From an uncultured Christensenellaceae bacterium (GTDB lineage: Bacteria; Bacillota; Clostridia; Christensenellales; Pumilibacteraceae): a DNA stretch of 64,000 bases. Where the stretch lies: the NCBI GenBank assembly GCA_910588155.1, contig CAJUPB010000002.1:1-64000 (forward strand), written 5' to 3'. Both the position numbers and the translations under genes were made by a program. The notes beneath the pieces are model-generated. The model searched no databases. It worked only from the letters and a program-made list of their open reading frames with translations, and was not told the origin of the DNA. Below, piece after piece: positions 16,969-26,169 of the stretch (its first letter is position 1; each line of letters begins with the position of its first letter).

Positions 16969-17420
16969 AAGACATCGAGAGCGTCATAATCGAAAAAGGC
17001 GAGATTGCCGAAAATAATTTCCGCAACGGAAAAAGCTGCTGTCAAGCCGTGTTGCTTGCATTTAAAGACGAGTGCGGCTTGAACGAAGAAACGATTTTGA
17101 AAATCGGCGCGCCTTTCGGCGGCGGTACTGGAAGAATGAGACTGACTTGCGGCGCAGCTACTGCGATATTTATGTTGGCAGGCTTGCTGAAAAGCGACGG
17201 AAGCAAGGAAAATCGAAACAGAGATTACGAGCTTATTCAAAAGCTGGCGGAAGAGTTTAAAACCGAAAACGGTTCGATTATTTGCGCCGAACTTTTGAAA
17301 GGCGTCAAAATAACGTCGGGTACGACTCCGGAAGAAAGAGACGATGGTTATTATAAAAGACGCCCTTGTCCGCAAATTTGCCGAGTTGCGGCGAAAATAG
17401 CGGCAAGAAATTTGCTTTGA
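16965..17420 (+). CDS. C_GCAxxG_C_C family probable redox protein
   Basis: A 151-residue cysteine-rich protein of the C_GCAxxG_C_C family. The conserved cysteines are seen as SCCQAV, the signature CGAATAIF, CAELL and RPCPQICR. Family members are inferred redox or metal-cluster proteins; several are found beside oxidoreductases, but no reaction is proven. It overlaps smpB by four bases (ATGA), so it is the last gene of the DUF975-mnmE-smpB operon. Confidence 0.85.
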   Translation: MKDIESVIIEKGEIAENNFRNGKSCCQAVLLAFKDECGLNEETILKIGAPFGGGTGRMRLTCGAATAIFMLAGLLKSDGSKENRNRDYELIQKLAEEFKTENGSIICAELLKGVKITSGTTPEERDDGYYKRRPCPQICRVAAKIAARNLL

Positions 17421-17498
17421 AACAAAACGGGTATTTAATGCCGAAAAAGCCATAACGGACAAAAGCGGATTCGGAAAAACAAGAGAGAGGAAGCGAGT

Positions 17499-19430
17499 AT
17501 GAACTTAACCGTTGTATGTATAATCACGCTGTGCGTTTCGGCGGCAATAATCGTAGCGACCGTGATTTCGGCTTGGCTGTTTCATTGCCGCCGCAAACAA
17601 GCCGTTTGCAAAACGGAGGGCAAAAGCGGCAAAAAAGAAAAGACCTTTAAAGGTGCGAAATATGCGTTTAAACCCTTTCATATCCTGCTTATCGGCTTTT
17701 TTCTGGCAGCTGCGGTTATATTCGTCCCGATTCGGTATTACGAATTTTCGGCGTCGGAAAACGTTGCTTTAAAATGGGTGAAAACCGTACTGCTTTCGAT
17801 ACACAGCACCTTGCGTCTTTTCACGCTTAACGGCGACTTTTCCGACGTAAGCGGCTTTTTAAGCGACATTGGCATAATTGTAAGCTCGGTCGGAACGCTC
17901 TACTCCGTCTATACGGCGGCGATTTTCATCGTTGCGCCCGCAATGACGGCAGGCTTTATATTGTCGTTCTTCAAAGAAACGTCGGCTTGGTTGCGTTATT
18001 TTGTGTCGCGGAAATCCGATATATATGTTTTGTCGGAATTAAACGAACGCTCTTTGGCGCTTGCGCAGGACATAATGTCACAGAAAAACAGCGGACGCAG
18101 AACGGTGGTGTTTACTGACGTGTTCGATACGACGGAAGAAACCGCATACGAACTTGCCGAAAAAGCAAAGAGTATCGGCGCGATATGTATGAAAAAAGAC
18201 GTGACGAAACTCGGTCTGAAATATATGAAGAAAAACATTTACCGCAAAATATATCTTATCGGCGAAGACGAGGACGAAAATATCAGACAAGCTATTTCGG
18301 TCATTAACAACTGTCGGAACAATGCGCGTTATAATTGCGATAAGACGCAGATTTACGTGTTTTCCAATTCTGCGGAAAGCGAAGTGCTGTTGAATACCGC
18401 CGACTTCGGCAAACTGAAAGTGCGCAGAGTCAATTGGAGCAGAAGTCTTGCAATCGATACCTTGCGCAAATATTCGATGTTCGAAAGCGCGACGGCGGCA
18501 AAGCCGAACGACAAAGACGGCGAAAAGGAGATAAACATCGTCATTGTCGGTCTCGGACTTTACGGCACCGAAATGCTCAAAGGAATACTTTGGTGCGGAC
18601 AAATGCCGGGCTACCGTTTGAAGGTGCACGTTTTCGACAAGGAAGAAAATTTGGAAGACAAGATTGCGGGATTTGCCCCCGAAATTGTGAAGTATAACAG
18701 GAAAAAAATCAAAGGAGAAGCATTTTACGACATCGAGATTCACGGCGGCGTGGACGTTAAAGGCGGCAGATTTCAAGAGGAAATATCAAATATCAAAAAT
18801 GTCACGATGGCTTTTGCAACGCTCGGCGACGACGACAGAAATATAGAAACCGCCGTCAAAATGCGAATGCAGTTCGGAAGGACAGGCAATGATATACCGC
18901 CGATTTATGCTGTCGTAAGCAATGTGTTCAAAACGAAAACAGTTAAAGACGGACTCAAAAACTTTAAAGGAGACGATTACGGCATAACTTTCATCGGGGA
19001 CACCGCATCGCGCTATTCTCTCGAAATAATCGAGCAGGAAGAGTTGGAGCAAGAGGCAAAGGAGTATCATCTTGCCTGGGTGAATAAAGAGGACAAGGAG
19101 AATCTGCGGCGCAAAGAAGAAGAATACGACAAATTCGAATACTTCCGCCGCTCGTCGATAGCGCAGGCCGTATATGCCGAGTACCGAGAAAAATGCGATT
19201 TGAGAGAAGGGGGCGGCAATGATGCGGAAACTTTGAAACGCAACGAAATATTGAAGGAATACGAACACAGGCGGTGGAACGTTTATATGAGAACGGAGGG
19301 ATATGTTTACGGGGAAGAGAGAGACGACATCGCAAAAGTTCATCCCGATTTGAAACCTTATCAGAAGCTGTCCGAAAAAGAAAGAAACAAAGACTCTCTC
19401 AAAAAGGAAACGGCACAAACAAAGAAGTGA
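17499..19430 (+). CDS. Membrane protein with two Rossmann (TrkA-N-like) domains and a C-terminal RyR domain
   Basis: A 643-residue protein. Hydrophobic helices lie at about 5-29, 59-80 and 118-156, an arrangement reminiscent of small ion channels with cytoplasmic RCK domains. Two nucleotide-binding-like Rossmann regions follow: one beginning DIYVLSELNERSLALAQDI (about 173) and one with IVIVGLGLYGTEML (about 349). The C-terminus from about 587 (EYEHRRWNVYMRTEGYVYG, then HPDLKPY and a closing LSEKE) matches the RyR domain. RyR domains are known in bacterial nucleotide-signalling and conflict systems; TrkA-N domains bind NAD(H). The ribosome site is AGAGAGGAAG. The next gene is a soluble homologue, which suggests a two-protein system. 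A role in defence or ligand-gated transport is inference. Confidence 0.75.
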   Translation: MNLTVVCIITLCVSAAIIVATVISAWLFHCRRKQAVCKTEGKSGKKEKTFKGAKYAFKPFHILLIGFFLAAAVIFVPIRYYEFSASENVALKWVKTVLLSIHSTLRLFTLNGDFSDVSGFLSDIGIIVSSVGTLYSVYTAAIFIVAPAMTAGFILSFFKETSAWLRYFVSRKSDIYVLSELNERSLALAQDIMSQKNSGRRTVVFTDVFDTTEETAYELAEKAKSIGAICMKKDVTKLGLKYMKKNIYRKIYLIGEDEDENIRQAISVINNCRNNARYNCDKTQIYVFSNSAESEVLLNTADFGKLKVRRVNWSRSLAIDTLRKYSMFESATAAKPNDKDGEKEINIVIVGLGLYGTEMLKGILWCGQMPGYRLKVHVFDKEENLEDKIAGFAPEIVKYNRKKIKGEAFYDIEIHGGVDVKGGRFQEEISNIKNVTMAFATLGDDDRNIETAVKMRMQFGRTGNDIPPIYAVVSNVFKTKTVKDGLKNFKGDDYGITFIGDTASRYSLEIIEQEELEQEAKEYHLAWVNKEDKENLRRKEEEYDKFEYFRRSSIAQAVYAEYREKCDLREGGGNDAETLKRNEILKEYEHRRWNVYMRTEGYVYGEERDDIAKVHPDLKPYQKLSEKERNKDSLKKETAQTKK

Positions 19431-19490
19431 TAGCAACCGAGTCGGAAAGATTCCGCAAAGGCAAACAAAGACAAACTTAAAATATCGAGA

Positions 19491-20762
19491 ATGAAACACG
19501 AATCAGAGAAAAAACAAACTTTCGGCGTTGCCGTCGACTTTGCAAACAACTATCCGTTCACGCAGTTTATGAACGGCGGACATATCGATTATGCATCCGC
19601 TCTTTTGAAACGCGGCACGAACGTCAACGTATTTTTACTCGGGTTCGGTCGGATAAACCGAGCGGTGTTTCTTTTGTCCGTTGCGACGAATCAATTTCTT
19701 GCGGCGGACGAAAACGGACAGCCCGTGCCGAAAAAAGTAAGGTACTTTGTTTTCGACAGGGCTGCCGAAAAAAAGAAAAAGATTTTAGAGGACACGTATT
19801 ACAGATACGAAAATTTTGCGGCGGCGGCAAAAAAGGAAGATTATCTTCCGCTTCCCGAGCCTGCCGCGGAAGAGAGATATTTCGATTGCGAAATCGGAAC
19901 GGAAGAGTTTTACGGCATAATAGGCAAGCTTTCGAGAAATGAAAACGACGTCGGTATTGCCGTCGTTTCGCTCGGCGACGAAAGGGAAAATTTGCGAGCG
20001 GCAAGCGAAGTTCGGAAAAAATCGAACGGCAGAATTTACGCGATTGCAAACATTAGAGAGCGGCAAAACGAAATTTTTGCGTTCGGAAACCAAGCGTTTG
20101 ACGAGCGCATTGTTTCTATGGCAAAGACGCGAAATCTGATTTACGAGTCGGAAAAACTTGCGCGGACGGGACGGCAAACGGAACAGGATTTTGCAAAGGC
20201 GAGACTTCGCGCGGAAGAAAAATGGGAGGCAATGTCTCTTGCGGACAGAGGCGCAAACATTGCGAGTATTCTCGGTCTCAAAGTCAAATTGCAGCTTTTG
20301 GGATTGGATTTGCGCGACAAAAATCAAGACGGCGCGCCGCTGTCTCGGAACGAGTTCGAGCGAGTTTATGCCGCCGCAAATATGCCGAAATTTTACCGCG
20401 CCGATAAAGGAAATGCGTCCGATACTTGCGCGAGAACCAATCTTGCGATTCAGGAACACGAAAGGTGGAACGCCTATCTTTTGAGTCTCGGATATGTCCC
20501 CGCAAGCCGCCTGCAAATTTTGACGGAAACCGAAACAAGAGACGGCAAAACATTTTGTACAAACGGGAAGAGTGTCGAGGAAAAGAGACACGGAAATCTG
20601 ACGACGTTCGAGGGGCTGAAAGAGTATGCCGCGATGATTGCCAAGAGAGACGGGTGCAAAGAGGAAGAAAGGGACGTCATAAAATACGATTTTCAGCTTC
20701 TCGACGGAGCGTATCGCCTTTTGGACGAATACGGCTTTAAAATCGTGCGCTTGTCGACTTGA
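19491..20762 (+). CDS. Soluble Rossmann-RyR domain protein, partner of the upstream gene
   Basis: A 423-residue protein without membrane helices. Its N-terminal half has a Rossmann segment (NVFLLGFGRINRAVFLL, about 47-63) and a VGIAVVSLGDERENLRAASE stretch that parallels the second nucleotide-binding region of the upstream protein (MAFATLGDDDRNIETAV). The C-terminal part from about 319 (EHERWNAYLLSLGY, later KRHGNLTTFEGL and KYDFQLLDGAYRLL) is a diverged RyR domain; the canonical YG...DD part is replaced. It begins 60 bases after the upstream gene and probably shares its transcript. A terminator follows at 20975. I infer that it senses a nucleotide-type ligand together with its partner. Confidence 0.7.
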   Translation: MKHESEKKQTFGVAVDFANNYPFTQFMNGGHIDYASALLKRGTNVNVFLLGFGRINRAVFLLSVATNQFLAADENGQPVPKKVRYFVFDRAAEKKKKILEDTYYRYENFAAAAKKEDYLPLPEPAAEERYFDCEIGTEEFYGIIGKLSRNENDVGIAVVSLGDERENLRAASEVRKKSNGRIYAIANIRERQNEIFAFGNQAFDERIVSMAKTRNLIYESEKLARTGRQTEQDFAKARLRAEEKWEAMSLADRGANIASILGLKVKLQLLGLDLRDKNQDGAPLSRNEFERVYAAANMPKFYRADKGNASDTCARTNLAIQEHERWNAYLLSLGYVPASRLQILTETETRDGKTFCTNGKSVEEKRHGNLTTFEGLKEYAAMIAKRDGCKEEERDVIKYDFQLLDGAYRLLDEYGFKIVRLST

Positions 20763-20974
20763 ATTTCGAATGAGATTTTAAGTCGATTAACGGCTTTTAT
20801 GACAATTACGGCAGGTTGTTCGACGTGACAAGAGCAACCGAATGATTTTTTGCAGTCGAAACATATAACTTCAAGCACAGCCGATTAAAAAGAGAAAGGG
20901 TGGGCGAAAACAAAAAGAGTTCGCTTTACCGTAATTCCCATAGGGAATTTAATAAAACGCAAATAAAAAGATTT

Positions 20975-21016
20975 AGGCATAGCGTTAAGCTGTGCCTTTT
21001 CTGTACTTTTTTTCGT
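20975..21016 (+). terminator. Terminator of the RyR gene pair
   Basis: AGGCATAGC (20975-20983) pairs with GCTGTGCCT (20989-20997) around a GTTAA loop (one G-T pair), followed by TTTTCTG and a second T-run. Confidence 0.8.
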
Positions 21017-21022
21017 GGACGA

Positions 21023-21044
21023 ACTAGGCTACTCGTAGCCTAGT
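21023..21044. repeat. Perfect inverted repeat ACTAGGCTAC-TC-GTAGCCTAGT
   Basis: Ten-base arms separated by two bases, located between the RyR terminator and the rhomboid promoter. No T-run follows, so it is more like a protein-binding site or insertion scar than a terminator. Confidence 0.7.
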
Positions 21045-21086
21045 GAGATATAGATATGTTGTATATTTCCCGCAAAATTCAATCGG

Positions 21087-21115
21087 TTGCATTCTTTCAT
21101 TTTTCGTGATATAAT
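21087..21115 (+). promoter_or_regulatory. Promoter of the rhomboid gene
   Basis: TTGCAT (21087-21092), 17 bases, TATAAT (21110-21115). Confidence 0.75.
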
Positions 21116-21138
21116 GATTGCACGATAAACAATAATTT

Positions 21139-21927
21139 ATGGTAGCAACAATAATGAAAAAGAAAGTTGATTTCAAAAAACTTATTACCTTTACAAATGT
21201 TTTATCTATAATATTGATAATTATGTATTTATTAGATTGCTATTTACCGTTGCCCGAAGGGTACACAGGGTATACATCCTGGATTAGTGATAGCTCATCT
21301 GTGTTAAATTATATTTTCGGAAGTTGCGGGGGATTACTTTCAAATTATTTGGCTATGGGCGCAATAGTTGATCCAAGCGGAACTCAAATTTACAGGCATT
21401 TTACTCAAATGCTTTTACACGGCGGTATTTTGCATTTAATTGCTAATCTTGTTGGATTGTATTTTATCGGCAATTATACCGAAAAGCGTTTTGGTTGGTG
21501 GATGACCGCTGTGTTGTTCTTTTTTGTGGGATTTATTGAAAGCTTTATTACCGATCCTCTGTACCTTGCAATGGCACCTGATAAGGCGGATAATATTGCC
21601 TCTACCATAAGTGTAGGTGCGTCGGGTGGAGTATACGGACTGATGGGCGCGTGTCTTGCGGCAATATTTTTCGATTTGAAAAGCTTTAAACAAATAGGTA
21701 AGCCTACAATTATGGTATCAGCGATATACGGTGTGCTTACAACCTACGTTGTAAGCTTTGGTTGGACGACGGTTTGTCATAACGTAGCGTTGATTTTGGG
21801 GTTAATTATAGGCGCCGCTATTATTCTACCGTTCTTTTTGTTGAAAAAAGGGAAGTTTGCACCTGCAATGCAATTATCCGAACAGTCAGAAGCAGACCCC
21901 CAAGATGAAAAAAACAACAATTTATAA
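21139..21927 (+). CDS. Rhomboid family intramembrane serine protease
   Basis: A 262-residue polytopic protein with six or so helices. The catalytic dyad is visible: serine in GASGGVYG (about residue 156) and histidine in CHNVALILG (about 214), with the upstream HGGILHLIANLVGLY motif that lines the active site. It cleaves membrane-embedded substrates, which are unknown here. The ATG at 21139 has a poor ribosome site; an in-frame ATG at 21154 is an alternative. The gene is noticeably more A+T-rich than its neighbours and is bounded by its own promoter and terminator, which fits recent acquisition. Confidence 0.88.
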   Translation: MVATIMKKKVDFKKLITFTNVLSIILIIMYLLDCYLPLPEGYTGYTSWISDSSSVLNYIFGSCGGLLSNYLAMGAIVDPSGTQIYRHFTQMLLHGGILHLIANLVGLYFIGNYTEKRFGWWMTAVLFFFVGFIESFITDPLYLAMAPDKADNIASTISVGASGGVYGLMGACLAAIFFDLKSFKQIGKPTIMVSAIYGVLTTYVVSFGWTTVCHNVALILGLIIGAAIILPFFLLKKGKFAPAMQLSEQSEADPQDEKNNNL

Positions 21928-21973
21928 GTTTATAATATAAATTTCAATTTAGCGTTCTAAATAGTTTGTAGTA

Positions 21974-22010
21974 AAAAGCTCTCGAACGATATGTTCGAGA
22001 GCTTTTGTTC
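21974..22010. terminator. Bidirectional terminator between rhomboid gene and purF
   Basis: AAAAGCTCTCGAAC (21974-21987) pairs perfectly with GTTCGAGAGCTTTT (21993-22006). T-runs on both strands allow it to end both convergent transcripts. Confidence 0.88.
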
Positions 22011-22140
22011 TCGCTTGAAAGTACAACTCTTAAAAATTTGGTTTTTTAATCCCTATTAGAATTGCGCTTTCAAACGAACTCTTTTTTATTTTAGCGTACA
22101 TCAGTCTGCTGCGATTGTGAGATTCTTTTATAAACGAACG

Positions 22141-23526
22141 TCAATCTTCCGCTTTGACCTTAATCGGATATTTTCCCGTGAAGCAAGCGGAACAATAGCC
22201 GAAGTCTTTGCGAAGTCCGATGTTGTTTACGTCGGTCACGGGAAGATATGCCAAAGAGTCCGCTCCGACGAGTTTTCTGATTTCTTCCACGCTGTAACGG
22301 TTTGCGATAAGCTCCTTTTTGGACGGGATATCCGTTCCGAAATAGCACGGAAACAGGAACGGAGGCGACGCGATGCGCAAATGAACTTCTTTTGCACCTT
22401 TGTCTTTCAACATTTTTATTATGTTGGCGCAGGTCGTGCCTCGGACTATCGAGTCGTCCACCATAATAATGCGTTTGCCGTTTACGGCGGAAGCCAAAGC
22501 GTTCAGCTTGATGTTTACCGCGGCGACGCGCTCGGCTTGCGTGTGTTTTATGAAAGTTCTGCCCGTGTAGCGGTTTCTGATTAGTCCCTCGCCGTAGGGG
22601 ATACCGCTTTCCATAGCGTAACCTTGCGCAAAGTTGAGTCCCGAATCGGGCACGCCCATAACGAAGTCGGCTTGCACGGGGGCGGCTTTTGCCAAAAGTT
22701 TGCCCGTGTTTATTCTGGTTTCGTAAACGGATACGCCGTCTATGACGGAGTCGGGACGGGCAAAGTACATATATTCGAACACGCAAAGCGACGGCTTTTT
22801 ATTGCACTTGTCTTTAATCGAAGTCAGTTTTGTGCCTTCTATAAGCACTATTTCGCCGGGTTCCACGTCGCGCACGAATTCGGCGCGCATAGTGTCCAAC
22901 GCGCAGGTCTCGCTTGCGAGAATATAGGAGTTGCCTTTTTTGCCGATGCAGAGGGGATGAAAGCCCTGCGGGTCGCGAATGCCCATAAGTTTTCTCGGAC
23001 TCATAAGTATCATACTGTATGCGCCTTCGAGCTTGTCCATAACCGACAGCGCCGCCGCCTCCACGCTGTGCGACGTCGTGCGGGCAATCGCAATCAGGTG
23101 CATAATGACTTCGGTGTCGTTTGTCGATTGGAATATCGCGCCGTTCGATTCCAGGTGTTCGCGCAAGCTGTCGACGTTTGTTATACTGCCGTTGTGCGCC
23201 AGCGTCAACGAACCTTTGCAATAGCGTGAAACCAGCGGCTGCGCGTTTTCTCTCGGCTCGTTGCTGCGGGCATAACGAACGTGTCCCACGCCTATATTGC
23301 CGACGAGCGAACCGAGATTGGTTTCGTTGAATACCTCGTTGACCATTCCTTTGTCTTTGACCTGATGAATGCGTCCGTCGTCGTTGGTCGCAATGCCGCA
23401 GCTTTCCTGACCGCGGTGCTGCAATGCGTACAGACCGTGGTAAATCTCGTGCGCCACGCTGTGACCGTCCACATCGTAAAAGCCGAGCACTCCGCACTCT
23501 TCGTGAGCTTTGTCTGAAAAATTCAC
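22141..23526 (-). CDS. purF: Amidophosphoribosyltransferase
   Basis: A 461-residue PurF that makes phosphoribosylamine from PRPP and glutamine, the first step of purine synthesis. The catalytic N-terminal cysteine is Cys11 of the precursor (HEECGVLGF), so a short propeptide is removed as in the Bacillus enzyme. The glutaminase domain (LQHRGQESCGI, NGSITN) is followed by the phosphoribosyltransferase domain with the PRPP loop MVDDSIVRGTT (about 355-365). No other pur gene is nearby. It starts 28 bases after the hydrogenase gene and may be read from the same transcript; an AGGAT site precedes the start. Confidence 0.97.
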   Translation of the reverse strand: MNFSDKAHEECGVLGFYDVDGHSVAHEIYHGLYALQHRGQESCGIATNDDGRIHQVKDKGMVNEVFNETNLGSLVGNIGVGHVRYARSNEPRENAQPLVSRYCKGSLTLAHNGSITNVDSLREHLESNGAIFQSTNDTEVIMHLIAIARTTSHSVEAAALSVMDKLEGAYSMILMSPRKLMGIRDPQGFHPLCIGKKGNSYILASETCALDTMRAEFVRDVEPGEIVLIEGTKLTSIKDKCNKKPSLCVFEYMYFARPDSVIDGVSVYETRINTGKLLAKAAPVQADFVMGVPDSGLNFAQGYAMESGIPYGEGLIRNRYTGRTFIKHTQAERVAAVNIKLNALASAVNGKRIIMVDDSIVRGTTCANIIKMLKDKGAKEVHLRIASPPFLFPCYFGTDIPSKKELIANRYSVEEIRKLVGADSLAYLPVTDVNNIGLRKDFGYCSACFTGKYPIKVKAED

Positions 23527-23554
23527 TTGTATATCCTCCGTGTTTATATGCTTG

Positions 23555-24994
23555 TTATTTTTCGTCGATTGTCATATTGTACAGCGCGACCGAACCGGAA
23601 ATATCCTTTTCCTTGGCTTCCTGTCCGTATCTGTCGACGTCGCGCACGTTCTTTTCTTCGTGGTGTAGGCAAAGAGCGCCGTTCAGACAGCCGCCCACGC
23701 ACGCCATACCCTCGATAAAGTTTTCGGGCAGCTTGTTGACGTTCATTTTCAACAGTGCAAGGCGTATTTCTTCCAAGCCGTTCAAGGCAATGGGGCAAAT
23801 CTCTTTGGTTATGCCGTATTTCTCTTTAAGCTCTTTGACGCCCTGCGCAATGCCGCCGCTCTTGGCAAAGATTCTTCCGTAGAAAGATGCGTTGTTCAGC
23901 GGGCTTTCGGGCAGGGAGGAAACGTCTATGTCGCGGGCGTCGAGAAAGGCTTGCAATTCTTCGAACGAAATTACGCAGTCCACCGCGCCGCCCGTTTTTT
24001 CCAATCGATATTCGTATTTTTTGGACGTGCAAGGTCCGATGAACACGACTTTGCTGTCGGGATTCGTGCGCTTTATGAGTTGTGCCGCTTCCACCATAGG
24101 CGAAGGGGAATGGGATATGTACTGTTTCAGCTTCGGGAAGTGCTTTTCTATGTACATAACGAACGACGGGCAGCAGGAGGTCGTGAGCTTGTCGACTTCT
24201 TTAAGCTCGTTCAACTCCTTGTGCAACGTGATGTCCGCGCCCATAGCCGTCTCTATGACGTTGTGGAAGCCGAGCATTTTGATTCCCTCGACTATCTGTT
24301 CTATTTTCGCGTATTTGAACTGACTGACGATTGCTGGTGCAATGAGCGCATAAACTTTCGTGCCGTTCTTTTCGGCGTCTTTCAAAATATTGACGCAGTC
24401 CAAAACATAGGACTTGTCGGTTATCGCGCCGAACGGGCAGGAATAAACGCAAGCTCCGCACATAACGCATTTGTCGTTGTCGATTTGAGCTTTTTTGTCG
24501 TCGTCTATTTTGATTGCGCCTATTTTGCAACTCGTGACGCAGGGGCGCGACAGTTCTATAATCGCCTTGTATGGGCAGGCTTTTGCGCACTTGCCGCAAT
24601 CCAAACATTTCTCGGGGTCGATTTTTGCCTGTCCCTTAATGGTTATCGCGCCGGCGGGACAAACGTCCGCGCACTTGTGGTTTATGCAGCCGCGGCAGGC
24701 GGGGGAGACGTAGTATGTTTCAATCGGACATTCGTCACAGGCGACGGGCAAACACTCGATTATGTTCGGGTTGTCCTTGTCGCCGCCCATAGCCATACGC
24801 ACGCGTTCTTCGACGACGGCGCGCGCCTTGTAAATACAGCAGCGCATATCCGTTTTCGGACCGGGCACAACTTCTTTCGGGATTTCGTAGGGCGCCAAAT
24901 CGAGCTGTCTTTCGCCCTCGTAGGCGCGGCGGATAACCGATTTCAGCACCGAATATTTTAAAACTTGAACTTTCGTATCGAAAACTCTGTCCAT
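23555..24994 (-). CDS. [FeFe] hydrogenase, group B type
   Basis: A 479-residue iron hydrogenase. Several cysteine clusters for [4Fe-4S] centres occupy about 86-190 (for example CRGCINHKCADVC, CLDCGKCAKAC, CVMCGACVYSC). The H-cluster motifs are TSCCPSF (272-278), GPCTSKKYE (320-328) and EGMACVGGCLNG (428-439). The second cysteine of TSCCP, used for proton transfer, is kept, so catalysis is plausible. It is the last hydrogenase gene of a four-gene operon with a PAS-linked sensory hydrogenase, a PP2C phosphatase and a 2Fe-2S protein. This order resembles the hfs locus of Thermoanaerobacterium. Its role is H2 production or uptake tuned by redox state (inferred). Confidence 0.9.
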   Translation of the reverse strand: MDRVFDTKVQVLKYSVLKSVIRRAYEGERQLDLAPYEIPKEVVPGPKTDMRCCIYKARAVVEERVRMAMGGDKDNPNIIECLPVACDECPIETYYVSPACRGCINHKCADVCPAGAITIKGQAKIDPEKCLDCGKCAKACPYKAIIELSRPCVTSCKIGAIKIDDDKKAQIDNDKCVMCGACVYSCPFGAITDKSYVLDCVNILKDAEKNGTKVYALIAPAIVSQFKYAKIEQIVEGIKMLGFHNVIETAMGADITLHKELNELKEVDKLTTSCCPSFVMYIEKHFPKLKQYISHSPSPMVEAAQLIKRTNPDSKVVFIGPCTSKKYEYRLEKTGGAVDCVISFEELQAFLDARDIDVSSLPESPLNNASFYGRIFAKSGGIAQGVKELKEKYGITKEICPIALNGLEEIRLALLKMNVNKLPENFIEGMACVGGCLNGALCLHHEEKNVRDVDRYGQEAKEKDISGSVALYNMTIDEK

Positions 24995-25011
24995 AAATTA
25001 CCTCACTTTTA

Positions 25012-26169
25012 TCAGTAGTATTTGACTTCCACTTTCTTGCCGAGGGCCGTCAATATTTTCAACAGTTTCACGACGATGTCCAGCTTCGACTTATTGTCGA
25101 TTCCGAGACCCTCGTGTGCCAGATTGACGTTTCTTCCGACAAAGATGTTGACCGAGCCGCTGTCGCAAAGAATGAGATTGGCAAGCAGCGACGCGCCGTC
25201 TTTTCCGCGGAACTGTTTTATTTCGGGATAGGCGGGGTTTAAAAAGTCCTCCGCATATTTAAGTGTTTTTTTCAGCGTGAGCACACCTTCGCACACAAGG
25301 TCTATGCCGTCGATATATCCGATGGGCGGCACTTCGCGGTCGGGAAAATCGAACGAGGAAGTCAATTCCTTTTTCATAACCCTCGCCACGACCTGCGAGC
25401 TTGTTCCGCCGCACACGGCGTGTTTGCCCTCGTGCGCCAAAAACTCTCCCACGACGGATTCGTCGCGAGCCGGGTCGACGGGCGGTCCAATCATTATATT
25501 CAGCGTGCGCGTCGGCATAAGTTTAACGCACAGCACCGTGGTGTCGTCTCCGCATTCCTTGCCGTACAGAGAATAGCAGGCGTTGGCAAGCACGCTTGCC
25601 GCAGTCATTGCCGCACCGCTCTTTTCGTAGTGAATCTCCGTAAACTCTCGAATTTCTTCGACGTCCCAACCGAAGTTCAGCGACATACCGATACCGGCGT
25701 GCACAACTCCGTCGCTGGTGGTTATAATCTGGTCGCCCTCTTTCATTTCCAAAGCGGAGAAGAAGACCTTTTTTCCGCCGTAGATTTTTTCCTGACGTTC
25801 CAGCGGACAGAGCCTGCCGTCGCGTATGTAAATTGCGGGCGGATTGTCGTATTCGACGATATAACCTCTGCCGCGTTCGTCGACGGAAACGACGGTAAAC
25901 GTCGCGTAAGCCACGCCGCGAACCTTGCAAACGGGCAGGGAATCGATTATCGTATCGATACAGTCGGCAATCGGAACGTTCGCCGCCGCCATAGTGCAGA
26001 GAATCTTGCTTGTCAGCGTGGCGAGAATGTTGGCTTTCACGCCGCTGCCCAATCCGTCCGCCAAAACGAAGGTGTGAACGTCGCCGCAGACGGTATGCTC
26101 CACTCTGTCGCCGCACAGCTCTTCGCGCTTTTTATTCAAAGAGACGTATCCGTAATCGACAAAGGACAT
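25012..26169 (-). CDS. SpoIIE/PP2C-type serine phosphatase of the hydrogenase operon
   Basis: A 385-residue protein with a SpoIIE-like PP2C phosphatase domain (about 1-215). Metal-binding aspartates appear in CGDRVE, the LADGLGSG motif (about 37-44), TTSDGVVHAG and CGDDTT. The C-terminal 170 residues are an extra domain of unknown role that also occurs in homologues within hydrogenase loci. There are no membrane segments. It overlaps the sensory hydrogenase gene by one base and is 17 bases from the next gene, so the four genes are tightly coupled. It may relay a redox signal by protein dephosphorylation; no matching kinase or anti-sigma partner is in the window. Confidence 0.88.
   Translation of the reverse strand: MSFVDYGYVSLNKKREELCGDRVEHTVCGDVHTFVLADGLGSGVKANILATLTSKILCTMAAANVPIADCIDTIIDSLPVCKVRGVAYATFTVVSVDERGRGYIVEYDNPPAIYIRDGRLCPLERQEKIYGGKKVFFSALEMKEGDQIITTSDGVVHAGIGMSLNFGWDVEEIREFTEIHYEKSGAAMTAASVLANACYSLYGKECGDDTTVLCVKLMPTRTLNIMIGPPVDPARDESVVGEFLAHEGKHAVCGGTSSQVVARVMKKELTSSFDFPDREVPPIGYIDGIDLVCEGVLTLKKTLKYAEDFLNPAYPEIKQFRGKDGASLLANLILCDSGSVNIFVGRNVNLAHEGLGIDNKSKLDIVVKLLKILTALGKKVEVKYY

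Larger units (their letters stand above)
20763..21138. other. Intergenic region with terminator, palindrome and rhomboid promoter
   Basis: No gene is seen. It contains a plus-strand terminator (20975-21016), a perfect 10-bp-arm palindrome (21023-21044) and the promoter of the rhomboid gene (21087-21115). Confidence 0.7.
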
